Source: Pycnococcus provasolii
Lineage: Eukaryota > Chlorophyta > Pseudoscourfieldiophyceae > Pseudoscourfieldiales > Pycnococcaceae
NCBI GenBank assembly: GCA_938743325.2
Contig: OW568881.1
Location: 124,001 to 188,000, forward strand
Length of the DNA: 64,000 nt
Direction of reading: 5' to 3'
Program-made: the position numbers and the translations under genes
Shown here: piece after piece, positions 10,771 through 20,412 of the stretch
Layout: every line of letters starts with the position of its first letter
Position numbering within the stretch: the stretch's first letter is position 1
Notes under the pieces: model-generated
The model's input: only the letters and a program-made list of their open reading frames with translations
Told to the model about the DNA's origin: nothing
Database searches by the model: none

Positions 10771-11634
10771 ATGGCGTCCTCCCGCACTTTTGCCGAGAGT
10801 GATGCCAAGGAGGACGCCATGGCGGCCGCCAACAAGAAGCTCAGGCACACTACAATAGTCAATACTCAATACCGAACTTACCATTCATGCCAGCAACCGA
10901 AAGAATGGGCGTATTGCCAACCGCCGAGCCTTGCCGAGGTAAAGGATCTCGTGAAGATCATGGAGGCAAAAGGATACGAACCCGTCTCCGGGCCTCACTA
11001 CGATCACGCATACAACCAAGAACGCTCAAAGTGCACACACCAAGCGATCTCGTCGCATGGTGGAACGACGGTGCTAGTTAGCTTCGACGAGAACGGGTTT
11101 CAGGCATGGGAGATCCCGCCGGATCACGCGGCAATATTTTCCATCGAGTCGCTGGAGGACCGTTGGCACTTGGTCTTCGCTAGGCGAGACCAAGTGTCAA
11201 CGCGTTCGACGCTGGAGTTTTCTTACGAGGAGCAGCAAAGCACCACCATCTTGATGGAATGTGTGGGTGATAGGGGTTTGTTGATTGGTGAAACCCCCAC
11301 TGGGATTTTGATCCACAAAACTCACTGGGCGAACGGGGGACCGACGCATGAGGACAACGGCTTGGCCTTGTGCCCGAACTGCCATCGTCGCCTGCACCAC
11401 CACGAGCGGGAAGGCCGAGCGCCCCGCGCCTCGGTCGTGGCGAGAGCGCCCCGCGCATCGGTCGCGGCGATGCTTGTACAGCACGGACACCTGCGTAAGG
11501 TTGAGCGTCCACCAATTGAATTGGTCGTGATGCAGCAGTCTCACAAAGCGCGTGAACGCTTGCAAAATGCATGTGAGCCAATACCGCTGTATTATCCCGC
11601 GAACCGCTCGCTAGCAGATGCGCACAGCATTTGA
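10771..11634 (+). CDS. HNH-endonuclease-like protein
   Basis: A 287-aa protein from the ATG at 10771. Residues 180-210 carry an HNH-type core: IHKTHWANGG, then NGLALCPNCHRRLHH (Cys201, Cys204, His205, His209). This matches the common HNH ending (N..LCPNCH..LH) of the McrA-like group. The first CxxC zinc knuckle of many HNH proteins is not obvious, and the first His of the motif is represented by His182/His185. The N-terminal 170 residues match nothing I know. A 10-residue direct repeat (ARAPRASV) follows the HNH core. The upstream gene is divergent and unrelated. HNH proteins may be homing, restriction-like or repair nucleases, and I cannot say which. Confidence 0.62.
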   Translation: MASSRTFAESDAKEDAMAAANKKLRHTTIVNTQYRTYHSCQQPKEWAYCQPPSLAEVKDLVKIMEAKGYEPVSGPHYDHAYNQERSKCTHQAISSHGGTTVLVSFDENGFQAWEIPPDHAAIFSIESLEDRWHLVFARRDQVSTRSTLEFSYEEQQSTTILMECVGDRGLLIGETPTGILIHKTHWANGGPTHEDNGLALCPNCHRRLHHHEREGRAPRASVVARAPRASVAAMLVQHGHLRKVERPPIELVVMQQSHKARERLQNACEPIPLYYPANRSLADAHSI

Positions 11635-11774
11635 TCAAAAGAAGGGGAAAAAAAAAGGTTGTGTGTGTTCGTGACAAATCATCATCTCAATCTTCCTAAC
11701 CCAGACAAAGAAAGTCGCTAAGTCTCAGCGTATTCGCGCGTATTGTACTCTACTGCCATAGTATGTACTTGTAC

Positions 11775-13454
11775 CTAAGCGCGACGCGTCCTTCGTCGCG
11801 TGCTCTTCTTCTCCTCAGCCTCCTTCTCCTCAGCCTCCTCCTCTTCCTCCTCCTCGGCGGCGTCGTCCTTGCCCGTCGCATCCTCCTTCTTCGCCTGAGC
11901 CGCGGGAACTTCCTCCTCCTCCTCCTCGTCAGAAGAGGAACTCGACGGCATGCAGAACACCGTGTAAACGCAGCTCAGGATAAGCAGAGGAAGGGCGACA
12001 ATCAGGATGTAGAGCGCGGCGGGGAACTCCATGAAGAAGTCGACGACGGGCTTCAGGTGCGGCTTCACCTGCTCCAGGGCAGGGTTCTCGAGAAGCTCGT
12101 AAAGATGTCCCACGAGGAAGGGAACGGCGTCCGGCTTCTTTTTGTCAGTCTCGGCATCCGCCTCCGCCTTCTGCGCAACCTGCTTCGGCTCGAAGCCAAG
12201 CAGGCGCAACTCCTCCGCGATCGCCTCGTCGTCCGTGATGAGCAGGTTGTCGAAGTACAAGCCGCCGTCCATCGTCCAGATCTCCGCACCCACGGCGGCA
12301 ATCTTGCCCACCGACTTGAGCGGCGCGTCGTCCTCGAAGTACGCCGGGTTGGGAATCTTGCGCGGTGCCCACGGTCCCTTGTAGGCTGGGTTCGGAATGC
12401 GCGGCGGGTACCACTTTCCCTTGTAGTCCGGGTTCGGCTTCATCGGCGCCTCCCACTCGCCGCAGCCAACGTCGTCGCACGCGGGGTTCTTGATCATCGG
12501 CGCCTCCCACTCGCCATCCTCCTCCTCGTCCCAGTCCTCCGGCTGCTCCGCCTCCGGGTCAGGGATCTGCTCCGGCTCGTCGTCGAGCCATCCTTCGGGC
12601 TTTTCGGCCTTATCGTCCTCGATCTCCATGGGCGCATCCTCGTCCCAGTCGTCCGGCTTCGTGGCATCCGGGTCGTCCATCTTGTCGTCGTCAATCCAGT
12701 CCTCCGGCTTCTTGTCCTCCGGGTCGTCGATCTCCTTCGGCGGGTTGAACGGCGGGTCGAACGCTTCAAAGATAGATCCTGAAGCCTTCTCTTCGCCGTC
12801 GACGAGAACCTTGACGTGGTTCTTGACGGGGTCGATCACCGCTGTGTACACGTGGGTGTTGCTGTCCGACGGCACGAGCGGCGCATCCTTGAGGTGCTTT
12901 TCCTCGATCGACCCGTCGATGAGCGACTTGCGTCGGAAGATGAGGTGCACCTTGTTTGTCGTTCCGCACTTGTCTGGTCCGAACATCACGCTGTACGGCG
13001 TGTTGTTGTCGACGGCGGAGGCGTCGAAGTCCTCGTCTTCGCCCGTTTCGTTGTAGAACTTCAGGTATGCGCCGCCGCACGTCCATCCGCTTGACGGTCG
13101 CACTTCGTACTGCAGCACGGTAACTTTGGAGTAGTCGACGGGTGTTTTTAACGTGGTCGTCGCGGCGTACTTGCGTGCAGCGTCCGGCGCGTACATGGCA
13201 CCGTCGGTATCTGCGCCTACTTTCATGGTGGCAGCGACCATCTTTCCCGGCGTTTGCCAGGTGTTGTACGTGGCCCGCGTGTTCGTCCATGCCATGTGAT
13301 CGAACGAGTCAAACAGCTGTGAAGACATGAGCTGATTCGAGAAGGCGGCGGCGTGGACACCACCTGCATTAGAAAGCACAAGTGTACCAGTGGTAGTAGC
13401 CAGTAGGAAGGCACCACCAAGACCAAGACTATAAGTCATGGATGAGATCGTCAT
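11775..13454 (-). CDS. CNX: Calnexin (ER lectin chaperone)
   Basis: A 559-aa type I ER membrane protein. I start at the ATG at 13454 because the frame upstream to 13466 has only a TTG; an in-frame ATG at 13439 is also possible. An N-terminal hydrophobic signal is followed by the lectin domain (about residues 45-240, with GWTCGGAYLKF and the Cys pair region PDKCGTTNK). The P-domain (about 245-380) has four type 1 repeats (KPEDWIDDD, KPDDWDED, KPEGWLDD, QPEDWDEE) and four type 2 repeats (GEWEAPMIKNP, GEWEAPMKPNP, GKWYPPRIPNP, GPWAPRKIPNP). A membrane helix near 478-505 and an acidic cytosolic tail ending in RRRTRRA complete it. Calnexin retains monoglucosylated glycoproteins in the ER. Confidence 0.96.
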   Translation of the reverse strand: MTISSMTYSLGLGGAFLLATTTGTLVLSNAGGVHAAAFSNQLMSSQLFDSFDHMAWTNTRATYNTWQTPGKMVAATMKVGADTDGAMYAPDAARKYAATTTLKTPVDYSKVTVLQYEVRPSSGWTCGGAYLKFYNETGEDEDFDASAVDNNTPYSVMFGPDKCGTTNKVHLIFRRKSLIDGSIEEKHLKDAPLVPSDSNTHVYTAVIDPVKNHVKVLVDGEEKASGSIFEAFDPPFNPPKEIDDPEDKKPEDWIDDDKMDDPDATKPDDWDEDAPMEIEDDKAEKPEGWLDDEPEQIPDPEAEQPEDWDEEEDGEWEAPMIKNPACDDVGCGEWEAPMKPNPDYKGKWYPPRIPNPAYKGPWAPRKIPNPAYFEDDAPLKSVGKIAAVGAEIWTMDGGLYFDNLLITDDEAIAEELRLLGFEPKQVAQKAEADAETDKKKPDAVPFLVGHLYELLENPALEQVKPHLKPVVDFFMEFPAALYILIVALPLLILSCVYTVFCMPSSSSSDEEEEEEVPAAQAKKEDATGKDDAAEEEEEEEAEEKEAEEKKSTRRRTRRA

Positions 13455-13788
13455 CGATGCAGACAAAGTATGGACGGATCACGCCGAGCGAAAGGTTCCC
13501 AAGTTTCTCAAGGAAGGGAAGGGGCGAGAACAACGGGACAAAAAGTATAGGCCTGTTGTTGTTCCAGGAGCCTCGCCTCCCTCCCTCCCTCAGATAAATG
13601 CGCTGGAAGGACGGTCTTCTTTGAGGCTTCGAGAAGAACACCTGTGAAGAACCCCTTGGGCACCCTGGGCCTTGGGGTTTGGGCCTTGGGCCTTGGGCCT
13701 TGGGCCTTGGGGTTTGGTAACCTTAGGGGAGGGCCCGGGCCCCGGGGGACTGGGGGAGGAAACCCTAACCCGAATATGAAAGAAGAAG

Positions 13789-13842
13789 GTTGCCTAAACC
13801 CTAACATCCTAACCCCTAACATCCTAACATCCTAACCCCTTT
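13789..13842. repeat. Degenerate telomere-like CCTAAC repeats
   Basis: CCTAAACCCTAACATCC followed by repeated CTAACATCC and CTAACCCC units, ending in a T-run. The same unit mixture recurs at 16505-16560. Confidence 0.6.
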
Positions 13843-14194
13843 TTTTTTCCAGACTATTGGGGTTACAAGAAGAAGTTCCTGTACCTAAACGAAGACAGAA
13901 CAAGTATATGCAGTATGTACACCATCAGACACATCCACCCTACATACAAAAATAGGTTGGCGCCCTTGCGGTCGCGTGGGTTCGGTAGACCCTGGGATCC
14001 CTGTATAGATGGCAAAATACTACCTTTTAGTATGCTCTCTCCCGACTTGTAGCGCCGACCATGTTCTGGACTGTGTTTGGGGACCCCTTTTAGACTCAGG
14101 CGGGGCAACGCAGATGGAGCATGGACCATTTCTCACGACCATTTTCCACCTGGACTTGTAGCGCCGACCAAACTAGTAGGTACTCCATCACTGA

Positions 14195-14246
14195 TAGGGT
14201 TAGGGTTAGGGTTAGGATTAGGGTTAGGGTTAGGGTTAGGGTTAGG
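14195..14246. repeat. Interstitial telomere-like array (TAGGGT)n
   Basis: About eight and a half hexamers of TTAGGG with one variant unit (GGATTAG). The unit is the 6-bp TTAGGG type, not the 7-bp plant type. Confidence 0.85.
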
Positions 14247-14508
14247 CAGTTGGTTCTTATTATTTTAACTCCCCCACGCTTTGTGATAATTGTGGACGTT
14301 GTGGGTGGATAGGGCTTCGCCTGCTTCTAGGGGACACACGCACGGGTGTCTACTTCGCTGTACTAACACCCTCGATGCATACAAATGAAGGTTGTTACGA
14401 GCAATTTGAAAAAAATGGACCGGGAGTCTTGTGACGGCAAAGGGCGACGAGTGTGTGCGCGCCGTCGAGCGCAAGCAAGCTTGAGTGCTAAGAACGAGTG
14501 AAAGGTCG

Positions 14509-15032
14509 TTACATTGCACCGGATGCTGGCGTGCGTCGGCTCCGCCTGCCTGGAATCTCGCGGAGACGGTTCATTTCTGCTGTGACTGCGTCGAGTTGCG
14601 GTTTGAACTTTTGGAACTCCTGCATGCTGATGGGGTTCGCAAGCTTGAGTGTGCTGAAACTGGTGTTTCTTGAGAGTGCAACGTAGTGTAGGGATTGGGT
14701 GAAGTATGAGCGGGTGCCTCGGTCGTTGTGGTAGGTCAGGCTTGACGTTGTTTGTCCTGTGTCACCTGAACTACACTTCTATTCGTCGAGGGGGTGATAG
14801 CAGTACGAACGACGCTGCGACATAAATTGTCGGCTCGAACGGCAAATTTGCCAGCGCACACGACATCTACGGGCTCGAGAATCATAGCAGGAGGAGCTTT
14901 GGAGAAGATATGGCAATGACCACACGCGATTAGCTCGAATTCGCAGATTGCAATCCTTACATAGACGATATCGTCAACGTTTTGGATATCGATGATTCGA
15001 CTTGGACGCTCGACGATTTCAGTAGGGGGCAT
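14509..15032 (-). pseudogene. Relic of a PIF1/Helitron-type helicase (C-terminus)
   Basis: On the minus strand, 14757-14509 reads GQTTSSL..., then YFTQSLHYVALSR, then LKLANPISMQEFQKF and a stop. GQT and YVALSR are the superfamily 1B helicase motifs V and VI, in the right order and spacing for PIF1 and Helitron helicases. The frame closes upstream at a TAG near 14783. A second frame (15032-14736, 98 codons from an ATG) lies upstream and reads like continued protein (IIDIQNVDDIVYVRI...), so at least one frameshift separates them. No Walker A motif or Rep domain is visible in the next kilobase. I read it as a decayed mobile-element or helicase fragment. Confidence 0.5.
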
Positions 15033-16195
15033 GCAATTTGGCGTACAACGCGTGGATCAGCTTGTTTGTACAGTAGGGGGCATTCATTTGGCGGACAGCA
15101 CTCGTCAGCCTTGAGATTGCTTACGCACGGCACGTCTCAGCCTAGCACATGCGCAAACGGTACGCGGATGTGCACGGAGGATGCATGATAGCATGTGCCT
15201 AATCAGCCTATGGATAGTGTACGCACACGCAACTTGATCGTGCATTGCCACAGACGATGCAAGGCAGCTTGATGCTCCTACAGTCAATGCGCGACAGCAT
15301 GACATGTCTACGGACGATGTGTGGCATTGCACCGGTCGTACAGCCCCGATGCGCACAAGGAGTATTCGCGACGCTCGGCACAGCCGCGACGAGTACGCGA
15401 CAGCCCGTGATGCATACGGATGACGCACACGACGCTAGATGCGTCCACGGGCAGTGTGAAGGCGCTTCGGACGCCCGGAAACGACAATGCATCGGAGTGT
15501 TCGCGTCAGTGTGACATTGACGATTTGACGAGCTCGTAAGCGATGGAGCTCAGGGGGTGCATGCGCGCGTGGCGCAATCTGAGGCGGAGTGCATCGAGGA
15601 GCACGGAACAATGGGGCATGCGACGGATGCGCGGAGAAGGCGCAACCACAGCTCATCATCACCGCGAAGGCGGCACAGCAACACTTCTCATCGAGCGCGT
15701 TGGTGCCGAGGGGGTGTGATGGAGTGTGAGATGCCTGTGGGTGATTGGGGGATTGGGTGGAGCCCATGCCCCAATCTGTGTGTGAGGGGGGACCCCTGTC
15801 TTTGGGAATAAAGGATTTGATTGTGATTTGAATATGTGAAGGAGTAGGGTCAAGACGTTTTGTCTTCCCTATCCCAGGGTCAAGACGTGGGGCGCGACCG
15901 TGCACCACGGCTCGCACCCTGTCTTTCCCTACTTTGTGTAATCATTCTACTTCTCTTCTATGTCTTCCTAAGGTACACACACTCGTTACACTTAGGGTTG
16001 GAGACTGGGAGAGGGGTATAGAGGCTGGGCGCCATGGCGTCACACAAGGTGACGTTAAACCCACACAGGTACACCGTAGATTCCATCACAGCGATTAGGT
16101 TCACGGAACAGGTAAACCCGAAAGGGTCTACCGAATAGATGGCCAGGTGTCAACTTTGGGATCCATAATTAAACAAGTTCTTCATACCATCTGGC

Positions 16196-16290
16196 CCCCG
16201 ACCTGTGGCGCCTAGGGTCCCTCCGACTTATTTGGTCCGCCGACCTGTGGCGCCTAGGGTCCCTCCGACTTATTTGGTCGGCCGACCTGT
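16196..16290. repeat. Tandem duplication of about 43 bp
   Basis: The unit GACCTGTGGCGCCTAGGGTC with CCTCCGACTTATTTGG is present twice in tandem, followed by a partial third GACCTGTAGG. The motif GTAGCGCCGACC in the same interval (14047, 14156) resembles it. Confidence 0.6.
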
Positions 16291-16504
16291 AGGCCCGACC
16301 AGCGATTTTCGTCCCGGTAACCATAGACCCTAGAGGGTCTACCGAATACTCAAAACATCCCAATTCAAGCCCATAAAAGTTCCCCTGCTAATTGAGCAAG
16401 CCTCCCACATCCCTGATTTATTATTTTTTTTTGCTCCCAAACTCTTCTCCATCCACTGGCCGTCGGCTTGAAGGATATCGGCGACGTAGGTTGCGCGCTG
16501 GTGC

Positions 16505-16560
16505 AGCCCCTAACATCCTAACCCCTAACATCCGCTAACATCCTAACATCCTAACCCCTA
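16505..16560. repeat. Degenerate CCTAACATC array
   Basis: Alternating CCCCTAAC and ATCCTAAC units, the same mixture as at 13789-13842. It ends about 180 bp before the next start codon. Confidence 0.6.
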
Positions 16561-16740
16561 CTTCCTCCCAAGTCCCAAGGCTTTGCTTTCGTAAATAGAA
16601 CCCCTCATCTCTGACCCCGTTTTGTTTTTTGCTTTCGTTCTTTTCAGTCTTGTCGTTTTCTGTGGCCAAAATCCCACCCGTGGCGGCTGTGGCGGCTGTG
16701 GCGTGTTGTCTGCGTGTGGTCTGTCTCGTCTCGTCTCGTC

Positions 16741-18357
16741 ATGTTCCCTTCGTCTACTTCTTCTTCTGGTGGTCATTTCAGAACACCTCGGCGGTCACCT
16801 TGCTTGGGAAACCGGTCTCGTGCTTGTGGGGGTGCATCTGCATCTGCATCTGCATCAGGATCAGCTCGGAATGATAATGACGGTCGGAAATCTCAAGGCC
16901 AACCCTCCAAGGGGGGAGGAGGAGGCAAAAACAAAAACTTCAGGAAATCTTCTCCCAGGGAAAAGGGTGTGCCAAAAGTACTCAAGTCGAAGTCGTCATC
17001 ACCCTCAAAGAAGTCGTCATACATTTCGCCGCCGTTCGCCATTTTGAAGACGTCTCTGTTTCGCATCGAGGATCCGGAACACCAACAAGGACAATCAACC
17101 TTGGAAGCCATGCCCGCGTTCGGATCCTTCGCAGGAACGGCGTCTGGTGTGTGGACGGGACAACTCGTCGCGGTTCGGCCTGATACAGGACAACTCGAAC
17201 AGGTGGCTCTCACGCAAAAAGCTTCAAGCAGAAGCAAACTCGTTCGGAGCTGCGTGACCGTCGAGAGACGCGGACACGCGCAGGAGACAAACGAACCAAA
17301 CTCTGACGAAGATGACGAGCAGCAGCTCTTGACAACAGCCGCGGAAGCAGCGAGGTCAGGACGATCTTCAAGTCAGCCACGCTATGCTCTTGACAGGCAA
17401 GTCTTTCTCACCGACGCGGAGGGAAGATTAGAGTCCGCGTACGAGGCGTCCAATGCCGTGAACATCGCCGAATCTGCGCCAGGCCTTGCTTTCTTCGAAG
17501 ATGGCAGCTACTGCGCAGGTCCTGCACGCCTCGTCTTCGACGACAAGGAGGTGCAAGACGACGACGACGGCGGCGGCGGCGAAGCAAGCAGTGCAGAGGA
17601 GAGCAAAATCAGCCTCGTCGAAACGTGCTTGGTGGCACCTGGTGGACACATGCGCGCACGCATTCAAGTCACGCTGTGCTCGTCACTTGGATACGTGACG
17701 GACGAGCAAACGGACGAGGACGAGTTGGAACTCGACGTCGTGCCCTTGCGCGTCGCGGCGTACTACGAGACGTGGCATGCGCCAAGCTCGAAGTGGGACG
17801 AGTCCGGAACGTCGCTTGCGGACATTCAAGACGTGATTGACAGCCAGGAGCAAGGGGATCGTGGTGCCGTCGCGTATCATACGTCTGAAGACAACAACAC
17901 TGCGGAGACGACGGAGGCGACGACGTGGGGACGTGACGGGTTCATCGAATCGAGTGCACGGTGGAATGCCAAGGCTCTCGATGGGCCATGGCAAGGTCTC
18001 ACGAGAAGCATGTTTGCCCTTCCCGCCACGGGGAACTTTGCCGCGGCGACGAGTGAGGAGTTCATGGTGCGGTACATGCACGATGCGAAACAGACGTCGG
18101 GAATGGGCGTCGACCCGCTGGACAATCGCGAGGGTGCGGTGCTCTGGCTGCCCCACGGCATTTGTGTTGCCATCACGATGGATCGCAAGACGCGCGGCGT
18201 CGTGCTTCTGACGGGCGTGTACACGCGTGGTGTCGGCGTCGGCGGATGTGACACCTTCACGTACATGGAGCGTTCGTACGAAGCTGACGGAACGCTCGAC
18301 GCTGTCGAGCACACGTGCGCGGCACATCAAGCCGCCGCCGCTGCTGTATCATCATGA
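16741..18357 (+). CDS. Probable plastid lipocalin-like protein (DUF3598-type), tentative
   Basis: A 538-aa protein. The ATG at 16741 is chosen because the frame upstream has only GTG. The N-terminal 120 residues are Ser/Gly/Lys-rich and poor in acidic residues, like a plastid transit peptide. The mature part begins near residue 124 (AFGSFAGTASGVWTG), a pattern like the start of DUF3598/lipocalin-type proteins of cyanobacteria and plastids. A second similar block begins near 405 (DGPWQGLTRSMFALP) and the end reads GVVLLTGVYTRGV...YMERSYEADG, consistent with strand-rich repeats. An acidic insert occurs near 270-285. The family is recalled from pattern only. The gene ends in a GCC/GCT poly-Ala tail. 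Confidence 0.6.
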   Translation: MFPSSTSSSGGHFRTPRRSPCLGNRSRACGGASASASASGSARNDNDGRKSQGQPSKGGGGGKNKNFRKSSPREKGVPKVLKSKSSSPSKKSSYISPPFAILKTSLFRIEDPEHQQGQSTLEAMPAFGSFAGTASGVWTGQLVAVRPDTGQLEQVALTQKASSRSKLVRSCVTVERRGHAQETNEPNSDEDDEQQLLTTAAEAARSGRSSSQPRYALDRQVFLTDAEGRLESAYEASNAVNIAESAPGLAFFEDGSYCAGPARLVFDDKEVQDDDDGGGGEASSAEESKISLVETCLVAPGGHMRARIQVTLCSSLGYVTDEQTDEDELELDVVPLRVAAYYETWHAPSSKWDESGTSLADIQDVIDSQEQGDRGAVAYHTSEDNNTAETTEATTWGRDGFIESSARWNAKALDGPWQGLTRSMFALPATGNFAAATSEEFMVRYMHDAKQTSGMGVDPLDNREGAVLWLPHGICVAITMDRKTRGVVLLTGVYTRGVGVGGCDTFTYMERSYEADGTLDAVEHTCAAHQAAAAAVSS

Positions 18358-18444
18358 TTATCGTACAAAGAGAAAACTAAGAAGAAAAAAATGCAACGTG
18401 TTACTTTATGACTTTTAAACCTGGTTTTCTTTTTCTTTTTTTTC

Positions 18445-20412
18445 TTATGGGTAATGTTTAGCTTCAGACACGGTGCTGACACCATTGACTTCTTGGTTGT
18501 ACAAATCTCGTCCAACAGCGATCGCATCGCCACAGTCATCGAGCACCTCGAGGTGACTATCCTCGAAGAACCGGCCGATGAAAACTCTTGCAGGAACAAG
18601 AAGTGCGATGATGATGGGAAATGCCATGCCTAACCACGGAGATGCGCTCTTGACGGTCCACAGCACGCCGAAGCATGCCAGCTGCATGAGCGTGTATTTG
18701 TTAGATATCTTAGGAGGCACACGCGCCCAGAATCGCTTGATGCCCTGCCCCTTGAACTGTGCGTAGCGCGTGGGGTCGCAGAAGAGCAGTCGAATGCGCT
18801 GCACAAACTTGTTGTTGCGTGCGGCGGAGAGGCCGAGGTACAGGAACAGTCCCATGAAAACGCTGAGCGGAACTTGCATCAGCCAAGGTCGCAGTAGCAG
18901 CAGGCTGGCACCCATGCCAAAGTGGATGAGAAAGTTGCTCACCCGGTTCTCTCTGATGGAAACGAGCTCGCCCGTCTCGGTATCCTCCTCACTCAGCGCA
19001 CGTACGTGGCTGAGGCTTGGCAGCGTGGCGGCGGTGACCCACGGCCATCCCACCAGGCTGCAGATGGCGCACAGAACGCTGACGACGAGCAGGTCGAGGT
19101 GGTATCCATGTCCCTTGCGCATGGGATTGTCGGGGCTGTTAACAAGCCTCGTCGTGATCACCTGGTCCATGAAAAGAAGAAGGCTCGCGAAGAGTGCGGG
19201 GACGAACGACGCCCAGCGAAGCCAGACGGGGCACTCGAAGATGTCAATGAGCCACGTCTCACGTCCGGGGAGCGTTGGAGACAGGCCGGTGGCTGGGAGT
19301 GCGAGGGAGGGCAGCTGCGTTCCGAACAGGTTCAAGCACGCAATGCTGGCGGCTGTTCCGGCGACGATGCCCATCAGAGGTGCAAAGTCCGCGGCGATGC
19401 TGCGAAATCGCTCGTTGATGAGAACGCCTTGGCGAAATCCAGCCAACGTGGTGACAACCCAGTACGTCGCGAGCGCGCACAGGCACGCGAGATAGGCGAC
19501 GTCCGCAGACCCGTGTGCGATAAATAGCTTTCCCACGGACCGGATAGCCTCGAACACGAAAATAGACGCCGAAAGTGCGCTGAACGTCTCGTCGGTGAAC
19601 CGCGTGAAGTACATGACGAGGTTGGAGACGGACGTGAGCGTCATGGCGAGCAGGAGACCCGCTGTCCACAGGCCGATCCAGGAGTACATGGGAAGGAACG
19701 CGACGTTGAGCCACTCGCTGAGAGCGTACAGGATGGACGTGAACGCGAGGTGAGCACCTCCAAACCCGTAGATGGCGACGGGTTGTCCGACGGTGAGTGC
19801 ACTGACCATGCCGCAGAAGGCGGTGCCCAAGATGAGCTCCGTGACTCCGATGGCACCGCCCGTTCGAACGCCGAGAGATGCGCCGAACGCCGCGGCGACG
19901 CACAGGCACGCGCAGAAGAGGAACCCGGCGGCGCTGATTGTTTTCAGCGAAAAGCCGTCGACATAGTCAGACTTGAGGTGAGGGATGAAGCGACGTCGAA
20001 TGTCACGTGCAAGCCCTTGTCCCAGTGGCTCGAGAACGGGCAAGTCGCGAAGGCTGGTGGTTTGCGAGGTTGTTTCTGTGGTAGGAGGTGGCGGTGGGCT
20101 GCTTGGCTCCTGCAGGGCACGAGGAGGTGAGAGTCTCTTTCTGCGTCCCTTTTTCTTGTCTGCCGTCGTCACGTACGTGGTGGTGGTGGAGGAGGTGGCG
20201 GTGGTGGTGGTGGCATGGGCGCATACGGCGGCAGCATTAATGGTGGTGGTGGATGTGGAGGATCGGCTACACAAAAGGACCCAAGGACGCGTTGCTGCTG
20301 CTGTTGTTGTTGTTGATCTCGAGCCTCCTGACAGAAGAGGCCTCTGAGAGGAGGGAGCGCCACCACCCTTGGAGGAGACACGCATCATCGAGACACGCAA
20401 AGGAGTCGTCAT
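18445..20412 (-). CDS. SLC4/BOR-type bicarbonate or borate transporter
   Basis: A 655-aa membrane protein from the ATG at 20412 (the open frame reaches 20442 but only with GTG). A cytosolic Ser/Thr-rich N-terminus of about 145 residues precedes 10-14 membrane segments. Family signatures are MDQVITTRLVN and GYHLDLLVV near residues 413-440, followed by WPWVTAATLPSLSHVRAL, which correspond to the SLC4 core motifs MDQ.I...LVN and LPW.TAT..S..H. AIYGFGGAHLAF lies early in the core. The family moves bicarbonate or borate across membranes. Plant BOR proteins export borate, and an algal carbon-concentrating role is equally possible. The 3' end is convergent with the DUF3598-like gene, 87 bp apart. 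Confidence 0.92.
   Translation of the reverse strand: MTTPLRVSMMRVSSKGGGAPSSQRPLLSGGSRSTTTTAAATRPWVLLCSRSSTSTTTINAAAVCAHATTTTATSSTTTTYVTTADKKKGRRKRLSPPRALQEPSSPPPPPTTETTSQTTSLRDLPVLEPLGQGLARDIRRRFIPHLKSDYVDGFSLKTISAAGFLFCACLCVAAAFGASLGVRTGGAIGVTELILGTAFCGMVSALTVGQPVAIYGFGGAHLAFTSILYALSEWLNVAFLPMYSWIGLWTAGLLLAMTLTSVSNLVMYFTRFTDETFSALSASIFVFEAIRSVGKLFIAHGSADVAYLACLCALATYWVVTTLAGFRQGVLINERFRSIAADFAPLMGIVAGTAASIACLNLFGTQLPSLALPATGLSPTLPGRETWLIDIFECPVWLRWASFVPALFASLLLFMDQVITTRLVNSPDNPMRKGHGYHLDLLVVSVLCAICSLVGWPWVTAATLPSLSHVRALSEEDTETGELVSIRENRVSNFLIHFGMGASLLLLRPWLMQVPLSVFMGLFLYLGLSAARNNKFVQRIRLLFCDPTRYAQFKGQGIKRFWARVPPKISNKYTLMQLACFGVLWTVKSASPWLGMAFPIIIALLVPARVFIGRFFEDSHLEVLDDCGDAIAVGRDLYNQEVNGVSTVSEAKHYP

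Larger units (their letters stand above)
13455..16740. other. 3.3-kb repeat-rich, gene-poor interval
   Basis: This interval has no complete gene. It holds GGGCCTTG repeats (13665-13715), several CCCTAA/CATCCTAAC arrays, two copies of TTGTAGCGCCGACCA (about 14047 and 14156), a helicase relic, two copies of AGTAGGGGGCAT (15021 and 15072), and a 43-bp tandem duplication near 16196. Base usage from 15100 to 15520 is unusual (many GATGC/GCATG words) but gives no convincing protein. Confidence 0.5.

Noticed and set aside
11763-12782. 339-codon plus-strand frame rich in Leu/Arg
   Set aside because: It is antisense to calnexin. The Leu and Arg runs mirror the acidic P-domain and tail codons.
15100-15520. 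Possible degenerate repeat or structured RNA
   Set aside because: Recurrent GATGC/GCATG words are visible but have no constant period and no convincing stem. I could not support a feature.
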